64,000 bases of DNA, taken from NCBI GenBank assembly GCA_035279905.1, contig DATEGZ010000187.1, positions 1 to 64,000 on the forward strand, given 5' to 3'. The stretch comes from DATEGZ01 sp035279905. GTDB lineage: Bacteria; Acidobacteriota; Vicinamibacteria; Vicinamibacterales; SCN-69-37. The translations under genes were made by a program, and so were the position numbers. Under the pieces are notes generated by a model that was not told the DNA's origin, ran no database searches, and worked only from the letters and a program-made list of their open reading frames with translations. Shown piece after piece: positions 56,954-64,000 of this stretch (positions are counted from its first letter, which is position 1; each line of letters opens with the position of its first letter).

Positions 56954-58630
56954 ATGACGTCGTCGGGTGCCGCGGGCGCCCCGGTGCTGGATGTCATTCC
57001 ACTCGGCGGGCTGGGCGAATTCGGCATGAACATGATGCTGGTCGCCTGCGGGGATACCGCTGTCCTCATCGACGCCGGCGTCATGTTTCCCGAGCCCGAG
57101 CTCTTCGGGGTCGACCTCGTCATTCCGGATCTGGACGTGCTCGATCCGTATCGCGGCCGCATTCGCGCGCTCGTGCTGACGCACGGCCACGAGGACCACA
57201 TCGGCGCCGTCCCGCACGTGATCGATCGCGTCGACGGCCCCGTCTACGGCACGAAGTTCACGCTCGCGCTCGTCCAGCCGAAGCTCGAGGAGCACGGCAT
57301 CGACGTAGCCGGACGGCTGGTGCCGGTGGCGCCGCACGAAAGCGTCACCGTGGGGCCGCTGCGCATCGAGTTCCTGCGCGTGACGCACAGCATGCCCGAC
57401 TGCGTCGCGATTGCCGTCCACTCGCCGGCGGGCACGATCGTGCACACCGGCGACTTCAAGATCGACCAGACGCCCATCGACGACGAGCCGTTCGATTTCC
57501 ATCGATTTGCCGAGCTTGGCGCCTCCGGCGTGCTCGCGCTGTTCTCCGACAGCACGAACGCCGACCGCCGCGGCTACACGGGCTCGGAACGCGACGTCAT
57601 CCAGGGCTTCGAGGAGATCTTCAGCAGCGCGACCGGAAAGATCGTGATCACGGCGTTCTCGACGAGCGTCTACCGGCTGCAGCTGCTCGTCGACATGGCC
57701 GAGCAGTTCGATCGCAAGGTCGCGTTCGTGGGGCGCGGGATGCAGCAGACCTCGCAAATCGCCGACCGGCTCGGCTACCTGACCATCCCGCCCGGACTCC
57801 AGATTCGCGACACGGACGTGCGGGAGTACCCCAGCCAGGACGTCGTCTGCCTCTGCACGGGGTCGCAGGGCGAGCCGCTGGCGGCCCTGCCACGGATTGC
57901 CATCGACGACCACAAGCACGTCCGGCTCGACGCGGGCGATGTCGTCGTGTTCTCCGCCCGGGTGATTCCGGGCAACGAGAAGAGCGTGGGACGGGTCATG
58001 AACCACGTGGCGCGGCGGGGGGCGGAAGTCGTGGCCGACGGGCAGAAGGCCATCCACGTCTCCGGGCACGCCAGCGAAGAAGAGCTGAAACTGCTGCTTT
58101 CCCTGGTCAAGCCAAAGTACTTCGTGCCGATACATGGTGAGTACCGGCAACTGTCCCGGCACGCCCGCATGGCCACCCTGGTCTGCCCCGACGCGACGGT
58201 CCTCATGGCTGAAGACGGCGACGTCCTGCGGTTCGAGGCCGGCGAGGCCCGGGTCGCCGACCGGCTCGAGGCCGGGCGGGTCCTGATTGACGGCACCCGC
58301 ACCGGAGAAATCGGGGACGAGGTGCTGCGTGACCGGCGTCACCTGGCGGGAGACGGGTTGGTCGTGGCGGTGGCGGCCATCAACGGCCAGACGGGCGCGC
58401 TCGAACAGCTGCCCGAGCTGATCACGCGCGGCCTGGCCACCGACGCGCGCCACGACGACGTCCTGCGCGAGGCGCCTGCCCTGCTGGCGCGCGCGATCGA
58501 GGATGCGCCGCGCGAGGAGCGCACGGACCCCGGCTTGTTGAAGGAACGGATTCGGGTGGAGATGCAGCGGATGTTCCGCAAGCGCGCCGGACGCCGGCCG
58601 CTCGTGCTGCCGGTCGTGATGGAAGTGTGA
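56954..58630 (+). CDS. rnj: Ribonuclease J
   Basis: 558 residues. The beta-lactamase fold has LGGLGEFGMNMMLV and the zinc motif LTHGHEDHIGAVPH (HxHxDH), HTGDFKIDQTP, then the beta-CASP insertion (FSDSTNADRRGYTGSER) and HVSGHASEEELKLLLSLVKPKYFVPIHGEYRQL. The C-terminal domain (about 450-558) binds partners. RNase J is a 5'-3' exo- and endonuclease that matures rRNA and decays mRNA. Its long, folded leader suggests self-control. Confidence 0.97.
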   Translation: MTSSGAAGAPVLDVIPLGGLGEFGMNMMLVACGDTAVLIDAGVMFPEPELFGVDLVIPDLDVLDPYRGRIRALVLTHGHEDHIGAVPHVIDRVDGPVYGTKFTLALVQPKLEEHGIDVAGRLVPVAPHESVTVGPLRIEFLRVTHSMPDCVAIAVHSPAGTIVHTGDFKIDQTPIDDEPFDFHRFAELGASGVLALFSDSTNADRRGYTGSERDVIQGFEEIFSSATGKIVITAFSTSVYRLQLLVDMAEQFDRKVAFVGRGMQQTSQIADRLGYLTIPPGLQIRDTDVREYPSQDVVCLCTGSQGEPLAALPRIAIDDHKHVRLDAGDVVVFSARVIPGNEKSVGRVMNHVARRGAEVVADGQKAIHVSGHASEEELKLLLSLVKPKYFVPIHGEYRQLSRHARMATLVCPDATVLMAEDGDVLRFEAGEARVADRLEAGRVLIDGTRTGEIGDEVLRDRRHLAGDGLVVAVAAINGQTGALEQLPELITRGLATDARHDDVLREAPALLARAIEDAPREERTDPGLLKERIRVEMQRMFRKRAGRRPLVLPVVMEV

Positions 58631-58640
58631 GGAGCTGACT

Positions 58641-61001
58641 TTGGCGGATTCGGTCGTGTCCCGGCGGTTGAGCGAGATTCTGGGCGTCGCCCTGTTTGCG
58701 ACGGCCCTGCTCTGGATGGTGGCGCTCGTCAGCTACAGCCCCAGCGATCCCGCCTGGTTCTTCAACAACGCGAACCGCGCGGACGTGGCGAACTTCGCCG
58801 GCCGCGTCGGCGCGTTCCTCGCGGTCGTGTCGTTTCAGCTGCTCGGCTACGCGGCGTTCTTCCTGCCCGCGGTGCTCGCGTTTGCCGGCTGGCACGCGTT
58901 CTGGTGCATCGACCTCGATGCGCGCGCCACGAAGTTCACGGGGCTCGGCCTGCTCGTGATCTGCGTCGCCGGGCTCATCGCGCTCGCGGCGAGCATGTTC
59001 GACACGAGCCTGCGGCCGTTCCGGCCGGGCGGCGTGCTGGGCGAGTGGACGGCCGCCGGACTTTCTGCGTATTTGAACCGCACGGGCACCGCGATTCTGC
59101 TCATCGCGCTCCTCGCGCTGGCGGTGATCCTCTCGACGCACTTCTCGTTCGGGAAGTTGTTCAGCGCGATCGGAACTCGCGTGCGGGGCCAGCACGGGCT
59201 GCTCAGCCACTGGCGCGATTGGCGCGAGGAACGGCGCCGCAATCGCGAGCGCAAACAGATCATCGAGAAGCACGTGAAGAAGGCGGGGCGCGAGCACGCG
59301 CCCGCCATCGAGAGCAAGGTCGCCGACGCCGTGGCCACGCTCAAGGCCGCCCGCGCGCGCAATCTGCCGCTGGACGATGAGGAAGAGGACGAGGACGACA
59401 GCAAGCCCGTGGCGCGTCCCGCGCCCGCCGCCAAGGCCGTCAAACCGCCGGCGATTCGCCGGTCACAGGTGCCGTCGACGCCCTCGCTCCCGCTCGAGGA
59501 TCCAGAGACCTCGAAGGCGCCGGCCGAGCGCCGCAAGGGCGGCTACACGCTGCCGCCGGTGACGCTGCTCGACGCGCCGAAAGACCACCGCAAGATCGAC
59601 GAGCGCGAGCTCATGGACGCCGCGCGCCTCCTCGAAGAGAAGTGCAAAGAGTTCGACGTCGTCGGCCAGGTCGTGCAGATCCACCCGGGGCCCGTGGTCA
59701 CGACGTACGAGTTCAAGCCCGACGCCGGCGTGAAGTACAGCCGCATCACGGGGCTCGCCGACGATCTCTGCCTCGCGATGCAGGCCGAGTCGGTGTTGAT
59801 CGACCGCATCCCGGGCAAATCGACCGTCGGCATCCAGATTCCCAACCCCGTGCGCGAGGGCATCACGCTGCGCGAGCTGCTCGAGTCCGATACCTACACG
59901 CGCTCCCAGTCCAAGCTCACGATCGCCATGGGCAAGACGATTCACGGCGAACCGTTCGTGAGCGATCTCGCGACGATGCCGCACCTGCTCATCGCCGGAT
60001 CGACCGGCGCGGGCAAGTCGGTCAGCGTCAACGCGATGGTGAGCAGCATCCTCTTCCGATCGACGCCCGAGGACGTGCGCTTCATCATGATCGACCCCAA
60101 GCGCCTCGAGCTCGGGATGTACGAAGACATTCCCCACCTGCTCACCCCCGTCGTCGTCGACACGAAGCAGGCGGCCAACGCGCTGCAGTGGGCCGTGCGG
60201 GAGATGGAAGAGCGGTACAAGACGCTCGCGGCCAGCGGCGTGCGCAACATCGACCAGTACAACCGCAACATCCGCGCCGCGATGCTCGAGCCGCCCGCCG
60301 CGAAGACCGACAAGCCCGAGGGCACGCCCGAGCTCAAGACGATGGCGTACGTGATCGTCATCATCGACGAGCTGGCGGACCTGATGATGGCGGCCGGCAA
60401 GGAAGTCGAAGAATCGATTGCGCGGCTGGCGCAGATGGCGCGCGCCGTCGGGATCCACCTGATTCTCGCGACGCAGCGGCCGTCGGTGGACGTCATCACC
60501 GGCCTCATCAAGGCGAACTTGCCGGCGCGCATCGCGTTCCGCGTGGCGTCGAAGATCGACTCGCGGACCATCCTCGACGGCAACGGCGCGGAGCAGCTGC
60601 TCGGCAAGGGCGACATGCTCTACCTGCCGCCCGCCTCGTCGCGCTTCGTGCGCATTCACGGGCCGTACATCTCGGAACAGGAGACCGCGCGCCTCTGCAG
60701 CTTCCTGCGCAAGCAGGGCAAGCCGGTCTACGACGTGACGATCACGGCCGAAGACAAGCCGACCGAGAAACTCGAGTTCGAGAAAGACGAACTGTTCGAC
60801 GAAGCCGCGCGCATCGTCGTCTCGAGCGGTCAGGCCTCGATTTCGTACTTGCAGCGCCGCCTCCGCATCGGCTTCAGCCGCGCGGCGCGGTTGATCGACA
60901 TGATGGAAATGGACGGCATCGTCTCCCCGGCGACCAACGGCAAACGGGAAGTCCTCGTCGACCAGCACTACTTTGAGGAAGTGGATGCGCAACTGAGATA
61001 G
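58641..61001 (+). CDS. ftsK: DNA translocase FtsK
   Basis: 786 residues, TTG start after GAGGAG. Four membrane helices lie in the first 170 residues (e.g. GVALFATALLWMVALVSYSP), then a charged linker. The motor has Walker A IAGSTGAGKSVSVNAMVSS and Walker B VIVIIDELADLMMAAGKEV. The C-terminal gamma winged helix (LFDEAARIVVSSGQASISYLQRR) reads KOPS sites. It drives chromosome dimer resolution at the septum. It follows rnj by 10 bases. Confidence 0.97.
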   Translation: MADSVVSRRLSEILGVALFATALLWMVALVSYSPSDPAWFFNNANRADVANFAGRVGAFLAVVSFQLLGYAAFFLPAVLAFAGWHAFWCIDLDARATKFTGLGLLVICVAGLIALAASMFDTSLRPFRPGGVLGEWTAAGLSAYLNRTGTAILLIALLALAVILSTHFSFGKLFSAIGTRVRGQHGLLSHWRDWREERRRNRERKQIIEKHVKKAGREHAPAIESKVADAVATLKAARARNLPLDDEEEDEDDSKPVARPAPAAKAVKPPAIRRSQVPSTPSLPLEDPETSKAPAERRKGGYTLPPVTLLDAPKDHRKIDERELMDAARLLEEKCKEFDVVGQVVQIHPGPVVTTYEFKPDAGVKYSRITGLADDLCLAMQAESVLIDRIPGKSTVGIQIPNPVREGITLRELLESDTYTRSQSKLTIAMGKTIHGEPFVSDLATMPHLLIAGSTGAGKSVSVNAMVSSILFRSTPEDVRFIMIDPKRLELGMYEDIPHLLTPVVVDTKQAANALQWAVREMEERYKTLAASGVRNIDQYNRNIRAAMLEPPAAKTDKPEGTPELKTMAYVIVIIDELADLMMAAGKEVEESIARLAQMARAVGIHLILATQRPSVDVITGLIKANLPARIAFRVASKIDSRTILDGNGAEQLLGKGDMLYLPPASSRFVRIHGPYISEQETARLCSFLRKQGKPVYDVTITAEDKPTEKLEFEKDELFDEAARIVVSSGQASISYLQRRLRIGFSRAARLIDMMEMDGIVSPATNGKREVLVDQHYFEEVDAQLR

Positions 61002-61004
61002 CCC

Positions 61005-62813
61005 ATGCGCGAACAGACTCATCGACTCATCCATCCGCGCCCCGCCCTGATGGCGGGCGTGTTTCTACTCACCGCGTGCGTGTTCTGGCCCGCAGGATCG
61101 CGCGCACAAACCCCGGCCGCCACGCTGTACGAGCAGGCACAAGCCGCCGAGCAAACGGCCAGGGCCGACTCACCTGCGTCGCCGGACGCGTTGCGCAAGG
61201 TCGCGAAAACGTACGAGAACCTCGTGCTGCGGTATCCGACGAGCGGCTACGCCGACAACGCGCTCTGGCAGGCCGCCGGACTCTTCACGGCGGCGTTTCA
61301 GTCGTCGGCGGATGCCGCGGACCGCCAGCAGGCCGAACGGCTGCTGAAGTGGCTGAAGCAGGAGTATCCGACGAGCCCGTTCCTCAAACGGGTCGACGGT
61401 GCGATCCAGACGTTGGAGCAGGCCCCGTCAGGGCCCGCCGCGCCGCAGAGCGCTCCTCCTCCACCGCCGCCCGACAGCCCGCCGGCGTCACCGCCGGTGC
61501 CGACGACGCTCCCGGCTTCAGGGCCGGCGGCTGTCGTCAAAGGCATCACGCAGAGCGTGCTGCCGCACGGCGAGCGCATCACGATCGAGTTCAGCAAGGA
61601 AGTCGCGTTCACGGGCGACCGCGTCGAGAATCCCGATCGCGTGTTCTTCGACTTCGCCAACGCGACCGCGCCTGCGTCGCTCATCGATCACGCGCCCGCG
61701 CCGAGCGGATCGCTCGTCAAGGCGCTGCGCATCGGCAGACATCCAAACAGCGTGACGCGCATCGTGCTCGAGCTCGCAGGCAGTCCGCGATACAGCGCGT
61801 TCCCGATGTACGACCCGTTCCGTCTGGTGATCGACGTCGAGAGCGCGGATGCGGGAGCGCCCGCGCCGACGCCGGCCGTGACGCCCGTTCCCAAGCCCAC
61901 GCCGCCGCCGACAACCGTGGTCGCGCCGCCGCCGGCGATGGCGACGTCAGCGAAGACCAGGGAGAGAGAAAAGGAAAAGGACGCCGCGCCGCCTCCAGCG
62001 GCCGACCCTCCGGCGCCAACCCGCGCGGGCGGGACGCCAGTGGCGGGAACGCCCGAGCCGCCGTCGAGCAACCGCAGCGGGGAGTATTCCCTCTCGCGTC
62101 AGCTCGGCCTCGGCGTCTCACGCATCGTGCTCGACGCCGGCCACGGCGGCCACGATCCGGGCGCGCAGGCCAACGGCATCGACGAGTCCGAGCTCACGCT
62201 CGACGTCGCGCAGCGGCTGCAGAAGCTGCTCGAGGCGCAGCCGGGCTTTGCCGTCGTGCTGACGCGCAGCACGGACGACTACATCGCGCTCGAAGAGCGC
62301 ACGGCGATCGCCAACCGCGAAGGCGCGGATCTTTTCCTGTCGATCCACGCGAACGCGAGCAAGCAACCGGCGGCGAGCGGGATCGAGACGTACTTCCTGA
62401 ACTTCGCGACCAATCCGACGGCGGAGGCGGTTGCCGCGCGCGAGAACGCGTCGAGCGGCCAGAACATGGGGACGCTGCCGGACATCCTGAAGGCGATCGC
62501 GCTCAACAACAAGCTCGCGGAGTCGCGCGAACTCGCGTCGATCGTGCAGACGTCGCTCGTGCGGCGGCTCAGCCAGCAGAACCGGACGATTCGGGACCTG
62601 GGCGTGAAGCAAGCGCCGTTCGTCGTGCTCATCGGCGCGCAGATGCCGAGCATCCTCGCGGAGATCTCGTTCCTGACGAACCGGAGCGACGCCACGCTGC
62701 TCAAGCAGGGCTCTTACCGGCAAAAGATTGCGCAGGCGCTGTGCGACGCCATCGTGAAATACCAGGCGTCGCTCAAGAAGGTGACGGTCGCGTCCAGGAG
62801 CCCCGAGCGGTAG
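61005..62813 (+). CDS. N-acetylmuramoyl-L-alanine amidase with helical repeat and AMIN domains
   Basis: 602 residues, signal peptide (LMAGVFLLTACVFWPAGSRAQ; the cysteine is not in a good lipobox). In order: a helical TPR-like region (about 35-140), an AMIN domain (about 170-280; VVKGITQSVLPHGERITIEFS), a Pro/Thr-rich linker (about 285-360), and a C-terminal Amidase_3 domain with zinc motif LDAGHGGHDPGA (about 369), LFLSIHANA and a catalytic glutamate in SILAEISFLTN. It cleaves peptide stems from glycan strands in daughter-cell separation. It follows ftsK by 3 bases, a link with division. Confidence 0.93.
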   Translation: MREQTHRLIHPRPALMAGVFLLTACVFWPAGSRAQTPAATLYEQAQAAEQTARADSPASPDALRKVAKTYENLVLRYPTSGYADNALWQAAGLFTAAFQSSADAADRQQAERLLKWLKQEYPTSPFLKRVDGAIQTLEQAPSGPAAPQSAPPPPPPDSPPASPPVPTTLPASGPAAVVKGITQSVLPHGERITIEFSKEVAFTGDRVENPDRVFFDFANATAPASLIDHAPAPSGSLVKALRIGRHPNSVTRIVLELAGSPRYSAFPMYDPFRLVIDVESADAGAPAPTPAVTPVPKPTPPPTTVVAPPPAMATSAKTREREKEKDAAPPPAADPPAPTRAGGTPVAGTPEPPSSNRSGEYSLSRQLGLGVSRIVLDAGHGGHDPGAQANGIDESELTLDVAQRLQKLLEAQPGFAVVLTRSTDDYIALEERTAIANREGADLFLSIHANASKQPAASGIETYFLNFATNPTAEAVAARENASSGQNMGTLPDILKAIALNNKLAESRELASIVQTSLVRRLSQQNRTIRDLGVKQAPFVVLIGAQMPSILAEISFLTNRSDATLLKQGSYRQKIAQALCDAIVKYQASLKKVTVASRSPER

Positions 62814-62833
62814 ACTGAGGCCAGGCCCTCGCC

Positions 62834-63100
62834 ATGTTCCTGGCGCTGCAAAACCCGAAGCCGTTCATCGTCGTGCCGATTCCGGCGCCGGTCCACGAGG
62901 CGTCGATCTTCGACGTGATTCTGAGCGCCATGGGCCTGACCGGCGCGCTCATCGTCGCTTCCCTGCTGCTTGGCGCAGGCTTCGCGCTCTTCCTGATGAT
63001 CTGGCACCGGCGTCATCCGCCGGAGGCCGACCGGCTGCCGCCGATCAGCCCGCTGATCCCGGATTCATCGTCCCGGCACGAGTCATCCCAAGCTCAATGA
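62834..63100 (+). CDS. Small single-pass membrane protein, unknown
   Basis: 88 residues with one membrane helix (AMGLTGALIVASLLLGAGFALFLMIW), then a basic stretch and a Pro/Ser-rich tail of about 25 residues. It lies 20 bases after the amidase and its last 56 bases overlap the convergent leucyl aminopeptidase gene. No family recognised. The membrane segment supports a real gene, but the overlap lowers certainty about its true end. Confidence 0.55.
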   Translation: MFLALQNPKPFIVVPIPAPVHEASIFDVILSAMGLTGALIVASLLLGAGFALFLMIWHRRHPPEADRLPPISPLIPDSSSRHESSQAQ

Positions 63101-64000
63101 GCGCGCGCACGGCCACTCCGGTCGGGCCTTTCGGCTGGTAGGGCTCTTTCGTCTCGGCCCAGGCCGGGCCGGCGATGTCGAGATGCGCCCAGGGCGCGTC
63201 GCCTGCGAACTCCCGCAGGAACGCCGCAGCAGTCACCGCGCCGCCATATCGTCCGGCGGAGTTCACCATGTCGGCGATCTCGCTGCGGAGCTGTTCGTTC
63301 GCTTCCTCGTAGATCGGCATGTGCCACACGCGATCGCCCGCGCGGTGGGCCGCGGCCTCGACGGTGGTCACCCATTCGCGTGGTTGCCCGAACAAGCCCG
63401 AGACCGTGCGGCCGAGGGCGACCATGCACGCGCCGGTGAGCGTCGCGACGTCGATCAGGTGCGTCGCGCCGAGCTTCTTCGCGTACCAGAGCGCGTCGCC
63501 AAGAATCAGTCGACCTTCGGCGTCCGTGTTGATCACTTCAACGGTTTTGCCGCTCGCGCCGGTCAGCACGTCGCCGGGACGCGTCGCTTTTCCGCCGGGC
63601 ATGTTCTCGGTGGTCGGGATGATGCCGATCACGCGGCACGGCGCGCCGAGCTCGGCGAGCGCACGGACGGCGGCCGCCACCGCGGCGCCTCCGGACATGT
63701 CGTCCTTCATCCGGTCCATGCCCTCGGCCGGCTTGATCGAGATGCCGCCGGAATCGAACGTGATGCCCTTGCCCACGAGCCCGAGCACCGGCGTCTTGGG
63801 CGCGGACGAGGGCTCGTACCGCGTGACGATCAGCCGCGGCGGCTCGGCGCTGCCCTGCGCGACGCCAAGCAGCAGTCCCATGTTCAGCTTGCGGATTTTT
63901 TCTTCGTCGAGAACTTCGACCGACAGGCCCGCGGCGACGTGCGCGGCTTCCACGCGCGCGGCAAATTCGCGCGGCGTGAGGACGTTGCCCGGCTCGTTGC
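63045..64000 (-). CDS. pepA: Leucyl aminopeptidase (M17), 5' end cut by window edge
   Basis: The minus-strand frame is open to the right edge, beginning in NEPGNVLTPREFAARVEAAH, a typical mid-protein sequence, so the start lies outside. The two-metal catalytic region is complete: LVGKGITFDSGGISIKP with the metal lysine and aspartate, DMSGGAAVAAAVRAL, and NTDAEGRLILGDALWYA. It is a cytosolic hexameric exopeptidase that removes N-terminal leucine and other residues. The C-terminus (GMTRAGTMNPGSAG) overlaps the small membrane-protein gene on the other strand. Confidence 0.95.
   Translation of the reverse strand, partial: NEPGNVLTPREFAARVEAAHVAAGLSVEVLDEEKIRKLNMGLLLGVAQGSAEPPRLIVTRYEPSSAPKTPVLGLVGKGITFDSGGISIKPAEGMDRMKDDMSGGAAVAAAVRALAELGAPCRVIGIIPTTENMPGGKATRPGDVLTGASGKTVEVINTDAEGRLILGDALWYAKKLGATHLIDVATLTGACMVALGRTVSGLFGQPREWVTTVEAAAHRAGDRVWHMPIYEEANEQLRSEIADMVNSAGRYGGAVTAAAFLREFAGDAPWAHLDIAGPAWAETKEPYQPKGPTGVAVRALIELGMTRAGTMNPGSAG

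Overview
The window is high-GC, densely packed bacterial DNA with almost no intergenic space. It most likely comes from an Acidobacteriota chromosome, probably the Vicinamibacteria side. The pointers are a long MacB-like 'acidobacterial duplicated orphan permease' beside a PadR repressor, long runs of 4-bp ATGA/GTGA gene overlaps, and short GGTTCC-type tandem repeats. This placement is inferred from gene content; no rRNA or other marker gene is present. I saw no tRNA, rRNA, CRISPR array, transposase or prophage. No stretch over 300 bases lacks a gene.

Region 1 (1-29,960, all minus strand) is one large exopolysaccharide or O-antigen locus of 23 genes, read from right to left. At its head are a NusG/RfaH-like antiterminator, a calcium-repeat lipoprotein, a sigma-54-activator-like regulator that has lost its ATPase motifs, and a small secreted protein. 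Next come the export and length-control genes (outer-membrane barrel, Wza-like exporter, Wzc-like tyrosine autokinase) and an ABC-2 exporter (Wzm/Wzt type). Eleven glycosyltransferases, a Wzy-like polymerase, a NodU-type carbamoyltransferase, a priming sugar-phosphate transferase, a geranylgeranyl-reductase-like flavoprotein, a nucleotidyltransferase-fold protein and an O-antigen ligase/polymerase cut by the left edge follow. A well-matched sigma-54 promoter (29,976-29,991) with three upstream repeats sits directly before the first gene.

Region 2 (30,154-36,726) holds a TerC-family membrane protein (minus) and, divergently, a protein-quality-control operon hspR-cbpA-clpB-ftsH (plus). Its consensus promoter overlaps an inverted repeat with the geometry of the HspR operator.

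Region 3 (36,710-44,111, minus) contains the duplicated permease and its PadR regulator, methionine aminopeptidase, a secreted amidohydrolase and rho. Region 4 (44,228-53,552, minus) runs from an ECF sigma factor and its anti-sigma factor through two secreted proteins to recG, rsmD, coaD, an aminotransferase, a GlcD-like oxidase, a cyclophilin and a CoA-binding protein. Several short repeats and palindromes lie in regions 3 and 4; two of them have entered coding sequence.

Region 5 (53,816-63,100, plus) carries lexA, a DUF3467 protein, nth, a small zincin, ksgA/rsmA, ribonuclease J, ftsK, an AMIN-type amidase and a small membrane protein. Ribonuclease J is preceded by a folded 5' leader that I cannot assign to a known RNA. 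The right edge cuts leucyl aminopeptidase (minus).

The observations I rate highest are the sigma-54 promoter plus antiterminator plus degenerate activator at the head of the polysaccharide operon, the branched RNA leader of ribonuclease J, the 117-bp palindromic element that supplies one gene's C-terminus and the next gene's start codon, and the isoprenoid-reductase-like enzyme beside the priming transferase.
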